A stretch of 64,000 bases of DNA from Clostridia bacterium (GTDB taxonomy: Bacteria > Bacillota > Clostridia > Oscillospirales > RGIG7773), in NCBI GenBank assembly GCA_017554835.1, contig JAFZHO010000039.1, positions 1 through 64,000 of the forward strand. The letters run 5' to 3'. Of this stretch, positions 15,677 through 26,821 are shown piece after piece. The translations under genes and the position numbers were made by a program. Each line of letters opens with the position of its first letter. Position 1 is the first letter of the stretch. The notes under the pieces are model-generated. The model was not told the DNA's origin. It made no database searches and saw only the letters and a list, made by a program, of their open reading frames with translations.

Positions 15677-17284
15677 TTATTTACCAACGTATTTTGACGG
15701 GTTAACGAAAGATCCGTTTCTCTGAATAGAGAAATGAAGATGGTTTCCGGTACTGTTACCCGTTGAACCGACTCTTGCGATAACTTCGCCTTTCGTTACT
15801 TTTGTTCCTGCCTTAACAAGAAGTTTTGAGCAGTGGGCATACCAGGTTCTGTAACCATTTCCGTGGTCAATTATAATAAGGTATCCGTAGCCCGTTCTAT
15901 TCCAACCGGATGAAACAACTCGTCCACCGTCTGCGGCATAAATAGCAGTTCCATAAGGAGCGGCAATATCAATAGCAGGATGAAGTCTTCCCCATCTATA
16001 TCCATAAGGAGAGGAAATATATCCTGCGCCGCAAGGCCATCTGAATTTGCCCGTTGGTGCAGTGGAAGGACGGGGTTTTGTTCCTACTAAAATAATTTTA
16101 TCACGAGGTTTTGAAACGACCTCTTTGCTTATTACCTCTCGGTCAACTTCTTTTCCGTCGATATAGGTGGCCTTTGCAGTAACTGCAATAACGCCTTTTT
16201 TACCTGACTGCTTGACGGAAGTGCTTCCCTCATAAATATCCGAAGAAGACTGTTTTACGGTTTCGAAATCGGTATATTCTTCATAGACAATATCTCTCAC
16301 GAATTTAACGGAAAGATAAGGTTCAGGGTTTGAGGTATTTAAAACCGTTCCCGCTTCAAGCTCATCGAAATCAACATTGGGGTTATAGTTTTTGAGTTTC
16401 GTTTTGCTGATATCAAGTTTAAGAGAAATAGTTGAGAGAGTCTCGCCTTCTTCTACTGCGTAGAAGGTGGAGCTACTAACGTCGGTAACGATCTCTCTTA
16501 TTTCTGCCTCGGTTTTAAGGGATGCCTTGGGGTGCATTGCTTTATCGATTTTAACGTCCTTGATAAACTCAACCTGCCCCTCGTGAGCTTTTTTTGCGTA
16601 GGGGGCTTTTACCTCTTCGAGAAGGGATTCGATAAGACCGTTTTGCGAGGTGGAGGCAACCAAGGTTCCGTCAATATAAAGACCATAGGTGATTCCAACG
16701 TCGTCTTTTGCCTCGTTAAAGAATCGGTCATAAAGTTTCTGACCTTCGGTATAACCACCTTTTTTAACAAGGGCAACGGAATATTTTGGAGTCTCCGTAA
16801 TGGAATAGGTTTCGCCGATTTTAAAAGAAATATCTTCCTCAACTTTATTAACAAGGATATTGATATCATTCTGATTCTGAACGTATCCGATAACGTCGCC
16901 TTTATAGGATACTTTGAGAGCAATATCAACGTTATTCACAGTGAGCAAAAATCCCAGAATAAGTCCAAGCGTTCCCGCTATGCTCCAATGACGTCGCAGT
17001 AATAAACCGACCCATCTTGCCGCAAGGACGATATTCTCCCTCGTTATAAAAGGAAGAAGTCTTTTGAATACCCCTCTTATAAAATCAAAAACGTATAAAA
17101 ACAAAAGGATAACGAAATATCCGATTTTAGTAACGTTTTTTCTGCCAAATGCGTAAGAAAGGGTATACGCAGCGTTAATGGTTTTGTTTCCTATAAAAAC
17201 TATAAAATTATATAAATTTTTCAAAAACGATATCAAATTAAAGTTTGGGGACTGATTTTCTTTTTTTGAAAATAAGCGTTTCAT
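15677..17284 (-). CDS. Membrane-anchored M23 peptidase with LysM and G5 domains
   Basis: A 535-residue cell-wall hydrolase or regulator. Hydrophobic stretches near residues 55-75 and 100-118 anchor it; the rest is outside. A LysM-like module (FYAVEEGETLSTISLKLDIS) binds peptidoglycan and a G5-like domain follows (KKGVIAVTAKATYIDGKEVD). The C-terminal LytM/M23 domain carries the zinc ligands in RLHPAIDIAAPYG (HxxxD) and GNHLHFSIQRNGS (HxH) plus YAHCSKLL, so it should be an active endopeptidase. Similar proteins act in division or sporulation engulfment. It is transcribed alone and ends in the terminator at 15645-15675. Confidence 0.88.
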   Translation of the reverse strand: MKRLFSKKENQSPNFNLISFLKNLYNFIVFIGNKTINAAYTLSYAFGRKNVTKIGYFVILLFLYVFDFIRGVFKRLLPFITRENIVLAARWVGLLLRRHWSIAGTLGLILGFLLTVNNVDIALKVSYKGDVIGYVQNQNDINILVNKVEEDISFKIGETYSITETPKYSVALVKKGGYTEGQKLYDRFFNEAKDDVGITYGLYIDGTLVASTSQNGLIESLLEEVKAPYAKKAHEGQVEFIKDVKIDKAMHPKASLKTEAEIREIVTDVSSSTFYAVEEGETLSTISLKLDISKTKLKNYNPNVDFDELEAGTVLNTSNPEPYLSVKFVRDIVYEEYTDFETVKQSSSDIYEGSTSVKQSGKKGVIAVTAKATYIDGKEVDREVISKEVVSKPRDKIILVGTKPRPSTAPTGKFRWPCGAGYISSPYGYRWGRLHPAIDIAAPYGTAIYAADGGRVVSSGWNRTGYGYLIIIDHGNGYRTWYAHCSKLLVKAGTKVTKGEVIARVGSTGNSTGNHLHFSIQRNGSFVNPSKYVGK

Positions 17285-17363
17285 TTAAGAAATCATCTCC
17301 TTACTAATTTAAAAGACATAGAATAATAATACCCTATTTTAAAGAAAAAAACAAGAGAAAACG

Positions 17364-18554
17364 CTACTTTTGGTGGAGAAAATCCATAATTTCCTGCCTG
17401 TTATTAGGAATATTGCCTTCCAAAACCTGATTTAAGACCAGATTCAAGGTTTCGCCGATTATTTTCCCTTTTGGGTATCCCAGAGAGATAAGGTCGTTTC
17501 CATCTACCTTCAAATCGGAAATATAAAGGCACTGTTTCTGAGAAATTATATGGTCAAGGGCCTTTAAAACAAAGGGTTTATTAAAATTTTCCGTGCCGAA
17601 AAGGGATTTTAACTCAATGAGAGTTCTGAAATTTTCCTCCTTTAAAAAGGCAAGGCATTTTTTTATTTCCAAATCAGTTGAAAGGGGAGTTTTTACTTGG
17701 GAAAGTATAGATAAAACCGATGAGATGGTTTTTTTATCGTATTTCAGATTTTTCAGAATGGTTTCTGAATTTTCAAGGGGCAAAAAGTATAGAATGCCGC
17801 AAAGTCGGGGGATTATATAGGGGGGAAGGGATGATATTTTTTGAGAGGTATTAATTCCCTTTGCAAAAATATCAAAGACGGGAGAAAAAGCGTCCAAAAC
17901 CTTATGGGCATTTTCTCCGCAGATTAAAAGGGAAAATTCCTTATTTATTCTTTCTGAGGCAATATTATTAAGAAGGTCTTTTTTTTCGCAAATTGCCTCA
18001 GCGGTTTTTCCCTCTATCTCAAAAGAAAGACAAGAAGAAAACCTCAAAGCCCGTAAAATTCGAAGAGCATCCTGGGAAAAACGTTTCTCGGGGTCGCCAA
18101 CGCAGCGGATAATTCTTTTTTTTATATCTTTTCTGCCTTCAAAGGGGTCAAAGAAAGATGTTTTTTCGTTATAGGCAATGGCGTTTACGGTAAAATCCCG
18201 TCTTTCAAGGTCGGATAAAAGATTTTTGGTGAAAGAAACTTTTTCGGGATGGCGGTTATCGGAATATTCCCCATCTATTCTGAAAGAGGTTATCTCTATT
18301 GGGTGAGAATCTATCAAAACCGTAACCGTGCCGTGTTTCAGCCCTGTTTCTATGGTTTTATACTCTGAAAAAACCGAAAGAATTTCAGAGGGGGTGGCGC
18401 TTGTTGCAATATCTATATCAAAAAACTCTCTGCATAAAAGAAAATCACGAACGCATCCACCAACGGCGTAAGCTTCAAACCCCGATTTTTCCAGGGTTGC
18501 TATGGCTTTTTGCGCGTGTAAAGGTAGAAAGTTCGTGATTACCATTTTATTCAT
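17364..18554 (-). CDS. cca: CCA-adding tRNA nucleotidyltransferase
   Basis: A 396-residue class II nucleotidyltransferase that adds or repairs the tRNA 3' CCA end. AYAVGGCVRDFLLCREFFDIDIA carries the G-G-x-V-R-D and D-x-D catalytic motifs (quoted in two parts: VGGCVRD, FFDIDIA). ERRDFTVNAIAYN, DALRILRALRFSS and the head/neck order are typical. ATG 18554 overlaps the upstream stop by 8 bp; an ATG at 18545 is equally possible given an AGGAT box. It is the last gene of the dnaD-dnaC-unknown-cca operon. The tRNA-Pro in this window already encodes CCA, so a repair role is likely for at least some tRNAs. Confidence 0.93.
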   Translation of the reverse strand: MNKMVITNFLPLHAQKAIATLEKSGFEAYAVGGCVRDFLLCREFFDIDIATSATPSEILSVFSEYKTIETGLKHGTVTVLIDSHPIEITSFRIDGEYSDNRHPEKVSFTKNLLSDLERRDFTVNAIAYNEKTSFFDPFEGRKDIKKRIIRCVGDPEKRFSQDALRILRALRFSSCLSFEIEGKTAEAICEKKDLLNNIASERINKEFSLLICGENAHKVLDAFSPVFDIFAKGINTSQKISSLPPYIIPRLCGILYFLPLENSETILKNLKYDKKTISSVLSILSQVKTPLSTDLEIKKCLAFLKEENFRTLIELKSLFGTENFNKPFVLKALDHIISQKQCLYISDLKVDGNDLISLGYPKGKIIGETLNLVLNQVLEGNIPNNRQEIMDFLHQK

Positions 18555-19263
18555 TATCCTTTGAAATTTTTATTTCATGATTTTTTTCGTCGAGAAAGAC
18601 TTTTCTCGTTCTGAATTTTTTATCTCTTATATACTTATCGATAACAACGGCAAGGGCAACTGCTGTGATAATAAAAAGCCCAAGTCCCATTCCCATAAAT
18701 ATAACTCCGATAAAAAAGCTTTTTCCGTTAAAGGCAAAAATACTTCCGAAAGAAAACAATAATGCCAGGCATAGCCCCAAAAATACTACGAAGCATTTAT
18801 GGAAAATCCATTTTAAAGTGGCAGATTTATTTGAAATGCATTTTTGATTCTGGGAGGAGATTTTTACGTCATTCTCGCAGCTGATATCAAGAGAATATTT
18901 AGTAAAATCTCTTCCTTCGGAAAGCTCCATAAGTTTTATATTAACGGTTCCGTCACCGTGAACCTCCAAAATCCCTTCCATAGAAACGAAATAGGGACTT
19001 TCCTCATATTTATAGGGTTTTGCATCGGTGAGACGGGAAACCATTTTAATAGTATCGTCCACGGGAGTGCTTTTTGAGAAAAAGTTATTCTGAATTATCT
19101 CGATAATATGCTTACCTTCGGAAAGTTCAACCTCTTTTTTTCCTTCAATAAGGGAAACAGGGTCCATAAAATCAAGGGGGTTGCCGTTTATAATAATATC
19201 ATAAACGGGGTATTTATTTTCGTAGGCCTTTTCAAACTGAAAGGTTACTTTGCAAGTTGACAA
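18547..19263 (-). CDS. Two-helix membrane protein of unknown function
   Basis: A 238-residue protein that I do not recognise. The N-terminal 130 residues are predicted to be soluble and beta-rich (KVTFQFEKAYENKYPVYDII; VELSEGKHIIEI resembles a PEGA-like surface strand pattern). Two strong transmembrane helices lie around 158-178 and 185-212. A basic tail follows (DKYIRDKKFRTRKVFLDE). There is no signal peptide, so the N domain is probably cytoplasmic. It lies between dnaC and cca with short gaps or overlaps, which implies co-transcription but not necessarily shared function. Confidence 0.6.
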   Translation of the reverse strand: MSTCKVTFQFEKAYENKYPVYDIIINGNPLDFMDPVSLIEGKKEVELSEGKHIIEIIQNNFFSKSTPVDDTIKMVSRLTDAKPYKYEESPYFVSMEGILEVHGDGTVNIKLMELSEGRDFTKYSLDISCENDVKISSQNQKCISNKSATLKWIFHKCFVVFLGLCLALLFSFGSIFAFNGKSFFIGVIFMGMGLGLFIITAVALAVVIDKYIRDKKFRTRKVFLDEKNHEIKISKDNE

Positions 19264-19275
19264 GTAGTATTCCTC

Positions 19276-20238
19276 CTAAATCAGTTGTCTGATATCTCTT
19301 CCTTTAAAAAGAAGAAGGTCGTGATACCCCATAAGGCGGGAAACAATACGGTTTTCGTATTTTTTCATAAGGCCGTCGGGCTCAAGGTTTGTTGTGATAA
19401 GATTCAAAAGTCCCTTTTCCTGGCGAATATTTAGGATATTATATAGCATAGCGGTGGAAAAAGGAGTAACCATTTCGCTTCCAAGGTCATCGATAATCAG
19501 AAGTGAACAGTTCATAATTTTATCGGTATATTCATAGCCGATATTTGAGTATTTTTCTTTTTCGGTTTTGTCGAAAAGGTTTTGAGCATAGTCAAAAACT
19601 ACGTCTTCTCCCTGCTCAACAAGACAGTTATAAACGCACTTTGATAGAAAAGTTTTGCCCGTGCCGGTATTTCCCGCAAAGATAATTCCCTTTTTGTTTT
19701 GAGTAAGGGTGCGACAAAATTCCTCGGCACGAGATTTAACGAAAGTCATATAATCATACTCGGAAATCTCCTCTGCAACGAGGTGGTCTTTTCGGTAGTA
19801 GTTAAGGTCAAAAGCAGAAAAAGTATTTTCCATTGCTTTTGCCGCGTTTTTAAGAAGACGGATTTCTTCTTTTTTTAATTCTTCTTTGAAGCATTGGCAA
19901 GTTTCTGCCCCTATAAATCCGTAATCGCTGCATTTATCGCAATTATATTTAAGATCCAGATAATCCTCGGGAAGATTCATACTTTTTAGAAGAGATTTGC
20001 GTTTTTCTTTAAGTTCTTTGTCTTTCTTTTTGGCGTTTTCCAGGGAGGCAGAGCCGCCGCTTAGAGCCAAACGGGTAAAGGTGGAAAGATTTGAGATAAT
20101 TTCTTTATCGATTTCGGCAATTTCGGGATTTGACTCGTGAATGGAGTTTTTTCTCTTTTCAAAAGCAGCCATCTTTTCCTGCCTTGTTTTTTGAAAGAGG
20201 GATTTAACGTTTTGATATGCTATTTTCTGATAGTTCAT
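19276..20238 (-). CDS. dnaC: DnaC/DnaI-type helicase loader ATPase
   Basis: A 320-residue AAA+ protein that loads the replicative helicase. The N-terminal coiled segment (to about 90) is followed by a four-Cys zinc motif CDKCSDYGF...CQCF (about residues 99-118). Walker A is FAGNTGTGKTFLS (about 190), Walker B LLIIDDLGSE (about 248) and a sensor-1-like LLNLITTNL follows. Zinc-finger N terminus plus AAA+ core matches Firmicutes DnaI. It overlaps the stop of dnaD by one base (TAATG), so the two primosomal proteins are made together. Confidence 0.92.
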   Translation of the reverse strand: MNYQKIAYQNVKSLFQKTRQEKMAAFEKRKNSIHESNPEIAEIDKEIISNLSTFTRLALSGGSASLENAKKKDKELKEKRKSLLKSMNLPEDYLDLKYNCDKCSDYGFIGAETCQCFKEELKKEEIRLLKNAAKAMENTFSAFDLNYYRKDHLVAEEISEYDYMTFVKSRAEEFCRTLTQNKKGIIFAGNTGTGKTFLSKCVYNCLVEQGEDVVFDYAQNLFDKTEKEKYSNIGYEYTDKIMNCSLLIIDDLGSEMVTPFSTAMLYNILNIRQEKGLLNLITTNLEPDGLMKKYENRIVSRLMGYHDLLLFKGRDIRQLI

Positions 20239-21182
20239 TATTTACCCTCCTTGCCTTCTTTGATGGTTTTTTCGATTGCACCTTTGAAATATTTATCTAT
20301 ATCGTAGTTAGGAGTATCGTAGTCCTGAGTTTTTGGAGAAGGATTTGCTTTTTTATATTCTTCTACCTGAACGGGAGTTTTAAGCCCCAAACGAGCCCAA
20401 ACGTCAAGAAGTTTATTCATATAGGCAAAAGATAATCTGCCTGTTCTGTCCGCGGCAATATCGTAGGCCTTTTTGATAAGGTCGGTACTTGCTTTTTGCT
20501 CGTTTAACCATAAAGATATATATTTTTTCTCGTTTTCGGTAAAGGCACGGTTAATTCCAAGAAGATTTTTGATTTTTGAAACGGCTTTTTGGAATTTTTC
20601 CTGCTCCATAAGATATTTATCTGCTTTTTCGAGAGTGTTGATTCCGTTTTTGCTCCAGGTGGCGCAGACTTTTTCGATATATGCGATGCCGGTTTTTCCA
20701 AGGGCTTTGCAGTAACTTACGCAAGTGAGAATAACCTCAAAAGGCAACCCGTGGTAATCATAAATTCCATAAAGTTTAACGAGGTCGCTTTTTGAAATGG
20801 TATGGCCGATAAGTTCCTCGTATTGAAAAACAAAAGAGGAAAACTCGCTTTCCGCCATTTTATCCTGGATTTCGGAAATATCGTAATTCGGCGTAAGTTC
20901 GTTTTTGCGAACAATATTATTAACAAGATAAAATCTGCCGTTTTTCTCTGCCATAACGCCTTTTTCCCGCCAGAAATTAAAGGATGCTTCAATTCGGGAA
21001 GAAGATAGCCCCGTATCCTTTTTCAAAAGTTCTATAGAAAGTTTGGTGTTCTGATTTCTGAGAAGATATAAAATTATCTTAAGATCGCTTTCGGAAGCGT
21101 CTTTCAGATGAAGGTCAACGATATCCGACGGCACCATAAAAAATCTGCCGTATAAGGACATATCAAATATTATATTTTCCAT
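20238..21182 (-). CDS. dnaD: DnaD-like primosomal protein
   Basis: A 314-residue replication initiation protein. The N-terminal winged-helix region (to about 90) contains SELKxxL-type helices (DASESDLKIILYLLRNQNTK). Two DnaD-C domains follow: FSSFVFQYEELIGHTIS...YCKALGKTGIAYIEKV (about 125-200) and a second around 220-285 containing LSFAYMNKLLDVWARLGLK. ATG 21182 is chosen because CGAGGAGG precedes it. First gene of the dnaD-dnaC-unknown-cca operon, with a promoter at 21216-21245. Confidence 0.9.
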   Translation of the reverse strand: MENIIFDMSLYGRFFMVPSDIVDLHLKDASESDLKIILYLLRNQNTKLSIELLKKDTGLSSSRIEASFNFWREKGVMAEKNGRFYLVNNIVRKNELTPNYDISEIQDKMAESEFSSFVFQYEELIGHTISKSDLVKLYGIYDYHGLPFEVILTCVSYCKALGKTGIAYIEKVCATWSKNGINTLEKADKYLMEQEKFQKAVSKIKNLLGINRAFTENEKKYISLWLNEQKASTDLIKKAYDIAADRTGRLSFAYMNKLLDVWARLGLKTPVQVEEYKKANPSPKTQDYDTPNYDIDKYFKGAIEKTIKEGKEGK

Positions 21183-21215
21183 AAAAACGCCTCCTCGAAA
21201 ATTCCGTATGCAACA

Positions 21216-21245
21216 ATTATACCATATTAAATAATCCAAAATCAA
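21216..21245 (-). promoter_or_regulatory. Promoter of the dnaD operon
   Basis: On the minus strand TTGATT (21245-21240) and TATAAT (21221-21216) are 18 bp apart. Confidence 0.7.
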
Positions 21246-21262
21246 CTCGAAAGGATATAAAG

Positions 21263-21291
21263 TTGATAAGATGCGAGTTTTATGGTATTAT
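21263..21291 (+). promoter_or_regulatory. Promoter of prfB-trmB
   Basis: TTGATA (21263-21268) and TATTAT (21286-21291) with a 17-bp spacer, 35 bp upstream of the prfB start. Confidence 0.7.
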
Positions 21292-21326
21292 AAAATAGAA
21301 TTAATATGGTCAAAAGGAGAAAATTT

Positions 21327-22442
21327 ATGGATATTAGATTTGACGATATAAAATATAAACTAAATAATATGCAGTCGGATATTTCTGATCTTTACGATGC
21401 TATGAATATAAAAAAAGGGGAGGAACAGGTAGAAATTCTTAATAAAGAGTCTGCTGCCCCTGATTTTTGGGATGACCAGGAAAATAGCCAAAAGGTTCTG
21501 AAAAAACTCAAAAACCTTAAAGATTCCATCGAGGGATATTATAAACTTAAAACTCTTTATGAAGATACCCTTACCCTTATCGAGATGGCAAAAGAACTTG
21601 ACGATGATAGTCAGATAGACGAGGTTTTGGAAAATTACGAAAAAGTTTGTCAGGACCTTGAAAGTCAGAGATTAAAAACCCTATTAAAAGGGGAATACGA
21701 TACCTTTAATGCAATTATAACCTTCCACGCAGGCGCAGGGGGAACCGAGGCGCAAGACTGGGCGCAGATGCTTTATAGAATGTATACAAGATGGGCAGAG
21801 CGCAAAGGGTTCAAATATTCCGTTATTGATTATCTCGACGGTGATGAGGCGGGAATAAAGTCTGCTTCTATCCTTATTGAGGGCGAATATGCCTACGGAT
21901 TTCTAAAAAGCGAGATGGGAGTTCATAGACTTGTTAGAATTTCGCCTTTTGATGCATCGGGCCGTCGACATACTTCTTTTGCAAGTATAGAAATTATGCC
22001 TGAGTTCAACGACGAAATCGAAATAGAAATAAAAGACGAGGATTTGAGAATCGATACTTACCGAAGCGGTGGCGCAGGTGGTCAGCATATTAATAAAACG
22101 GATTCCGCAGTAAGAATTACTCATATTCCAACGGGAATTGTTACTGCTTGTCAGAACGAGAGAAGTCAGCATCAGAATAAAGATATGGCTATGAAAATGC
22201 TTAAATCCAAACTTCTTGAAATTAAAGAGAGAGAGCAGCTTGAAAAAATCGAGGATATTAAAGGCGTTCAAAAAGAGATCGCCTGGGGAAGCCAGATAAG
22301 ATCTTACGTATTTATGCCTTATACCCTTGTTAAAGACCATAGAACAGATTTCGAAAACGGCAACGTAACTGCGGTTATGGATGGCGATTTGGATGGATTT
22401 ATAAACGCTTACCTAAAAAGTCAGGTAAAAAATGAGGATTAA
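21327..22442 (+). CDS. prfB: Peptide chain release factor 2, without programmed frameshift
   Basis: A 371-residue RF2. It carries the tripeptide anticodon SPF in RISPFDASGRRHTSF and the hydrolysis motif GGQ in RSGGAGGQHINKTDSAV, so it recognises UGA/UAA. The N terminus from MDIRFDDIKYKLNN runs unbroken into ESAAPDFWDDQENS. The in-frame CUU-UGA shift site common near codon 25 of prfB is absent, so this species does not autoregulate RF2 that way. Start ATG 21327 follows AAAAGGAGA; the frame extends to 21306 without a site. It is followed after three bases by trmB. Confidence 0.95.
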   Translation: MDIRFDDIKYKLNNMQSDISDLYDAMNIKKGEEQVEILNKESAAPDFWDDQENSQKVLKKLKNLKDSIEGYYKLKTLYEDTLTLIEMAKELDDDSQIDEVLENYEKVCQDLESQRLKTLLKGEYDTFNAIITFHAGAGGTEAQDWAQMLYRMYTRWAERKGFKYSVIDYLDGDEAGIKSASILIEGEYAYGFLKSEMGVHRLVRISPFDASGRRHTSFASIEIMPEFNDEIEIEIKDEDLRIDTYRSGGAGGQHINKTDSAVRITHIPTGIVTACQNERSQHQNKDMAMKMLKSKLLEIKEREQLEKIEDIKGVQKEIAWGSQIRSYVFMPYTLVKDHRTDFENGNVTAVMDGDLDGFINAYLKSQVKNED

Positions 22443-22445
22443 AAA

Positions 22446-23084
22446 ATGAGAGCAAGAAAAAGAAAAAATACCCCAACCCGTATGGAAAATTGTAGCGATA
22501 TATGGGTAAAAGACTATAAAAACCATAAAGGAAAATGGAATATATTATTCGGCAACCAAAACCCAATCCACCTGGAAATCGGATGTGGAAAAGGGGATTT
22601 CGTTTTGGGGATGGCAAAACTTTACCCTGATATAAATTTCGTTGCGGTGGAAAAATTCCCCGACGTTATCGTTCTTGCTATGGAGAAGATTAAGTCTGCC
22701 GAACTTAAAAACGTGCTATTTATTTCCGCCGATGCAAAAGAACTTTGCGAGACTTTCAAAAAAGGGGAAGTTGAGCGAATTTATCTTAATTTCTCCGACC
22801 CCTGGCCAAGAAATAAAAACAGTAAACGCCGTTTGACTCACGAGAATTTTCTGAATATTTATAAAAAACTTCTCAGAAAAGGTCAGTTTATATATTTCAA
22901 AACCGATAATAAAAAACTATTTGAGTTTTCTTTGAATGAATTTTGCCGTTGCAATTTTCTATTGCAGAATATTTCCCTTGATCTACATAACAGTAATATG
23001 GAAAATAACGTAATGACAGAATACGAGAAAAACTTTTCCGAAAAGGGATTTCCCATTTATCGACTTGAAGCAATGTATAAATAA
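22446..23084 (+). CDS. trmB: tRNA (guanine46-N7)-methyltransferase
   Basis: A 212-residue SAM-dependent methyltransferase that makes m7G46 in tRNA. The SAM-binding motif is HLEIGCGKGDFVLGMAKLYP (about residue 38), followed by FVAVEKFPDVIVLAMEK. The catalytic/substrate loop is YLNFSDPWPRNKNSKRRL (about 118), and YFKTDNKKLFEFS matches motif VI. Length is normal. It begins three bases after prfB and is followed 12 bp later by the beta-galactosidase gene, so the three are probably read together although the last is metabolically unrelated. Confidence 0.95.
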   Translation: MRARKRKNTPTRMENCSDIWVKDYKNHKGKWNILFGNQNPIHLEIGCGKGDFVLGMAKLYPDINFVAVEKFPDVIVLAMEKIKSAELKNVLFISADAKELCETFKKGEVERIYLNFSDPWPRNKNSKRRLTHENFLNIYKKLLRKGQFIYFKTDNKKLFEFSLNEFCRCNFLLQNISLDLHNSNMENNVMTEYEKNFSEKGFPIYRLEAMYK

Positions 23085-25942
<2,858 letters not shown>

Positions 25943-25943
<1 letters not shown>

Positions 25944-25974
25944 AAAAACTCCCCGTTTTTACGGGGAGTTTTTG
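25943..25974 (+). terminator. Bidirectional terminator between lacZ-type gene and walJ
   Basis: AAAAACTCCCCGT pairs with ACGGGGAGTTTTT around a short T-rich loop; convergent genes end on both sides. Confidence 0.9.
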
Positions 25975-26763
25975 CTATAATATTATCTTTTCGCTTATTT
26001 TATCAAAGTCGGCGACGGAGAGGGTATAGTCGGTATTTTTTGCCCCGTGGGAGCTAAGGGCTTCTCTTGCGCTTTCAAGGGCGAGGGAAGGCAGATTATT
26101 CTCACGGCTCAGATGCCCCAAAACGAACTGGTCGGTTTTTGTTTCTAAAAGCTTAACAATAAACTTTGCGCAGTTTTCGTTGGATAAATGCCCGAAATCC
26201 GAAAGAATTCTTCTTTTCAGAGGGTATGGGTATTTAGGGTTTGATAATAGCATATTCACGTCGTGGTTTGATTCAATAAGAACTTTATCGCAGGTGATAA
26301 GATTTTTCTCAACGTCCTCGCAGATTTTTCCTATATCCGTTGCGATGCCAAGTTTTTTATCTCCGTTAAAAATGGTATATCCCATACTGTCGGCGCTATC
26401 GTGCCAGGTATTAAAAGGGGTAATCTCTATATCGTTTATGTAAAACGGTTTATCTTTTTCTACTATTTTATATAACGAAGCGTCTATCTCGGGGTAGATG
26501 GTTTTTATTTTTTCCACCGTTTTTTCGTTTGCATAAATGGGAACGGGGAATTTTTTTATAAAGGTTTTGAGAGAATTTATATGGTCGGAATGTTCGTGGG
26601 TGATGAGAATTCCCTGAATTTCGCTATACGAACTATCAAGTTCCGCGAGGGCTTTTGAAATTTTTCGAAAACTTCCGCCACAGTCGATAAGTATGGTGGC
26701 TTTATCTTTATAGATATAGGAATTTCCCGTGCTTCCGCTGAATAATGAACAAAAATAGCCCAT
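25975..26763 (-). CDS. walJ: Metallo-beta-lactamase-fold exonuclease-like protein WalJ/YycJ
   Basis: A 262-residue MBL-fold protein. MGYFCSLFSGSTGNSYIY is the WalJ/YycJ start, and ILITHEHSDHINSL carries the HxHxDH zinc motif (about residue 57). Downstream ligand regions are NTWHDSADSMGYTI, GIATDIG, LIESNHDVNML and LGHLSRENN. Relatives are DNA exonucleases linked to replication and wall homeostasis, usually encoded with the WalRK system. Here it follows murA on the same strand, and an OmpR-family two-component pair lies just upstream of murA. GAAAGGAGAT precedes the ATG. Confidence 0.88.
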   Translation of the reverse strand: MGYFCSLFSGSTGNSYIYKDKATILIDCGGSFRKISKALAELDSSYSEIQGILITHEHSDHINSLKTFIKKFPVPIYANEKTVEKIKTIYPEIDASLYKIVEKDKPFYINDIEITPFNTWHDSADSMGYTIFNGDKKLGIATDIGKICEDVEKNLITCDKVLIESNHDVNMLLSNPKYPYPLKRRILSDFGHLSNENCAKFIVKLLETKTDQFVLGHLSRENNLPSLALESAREALSSHGAKNTDYTLSVADFDKISEKIIL

Positions 26764-26786
26764 ATAAATCTCCTTTCTTAAAATAT

Positions 26787-26812
26787 TCGCCTTGACAATA
26801 CTGCCAAGGCGA
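26787..26812 (-). terminator. Inverted repeat between murA and walJ
   Basis: TCGCCTTG (26787-26794) pairs with CAAGGCGA (26805-26812). On the minus strand it follows the murA stop but is followed by only a weak T stretch, so partial read-through into walJ is likely. Confidence 0.45.
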
Positions 26813-26821
26813 TTTTTATTA

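Noticed and set aside
21360..21440. A-run and GGGGAGG in prfB as a frameshift signal
   Set aside because: No internal stop is present in the frame, so no shift is needed and the normal CTT-TGA site is absent.
21903..22340. 145-codon frame antisense to prfB
   Set aside because: Shadow of a conserved coding region with no domain of its own.
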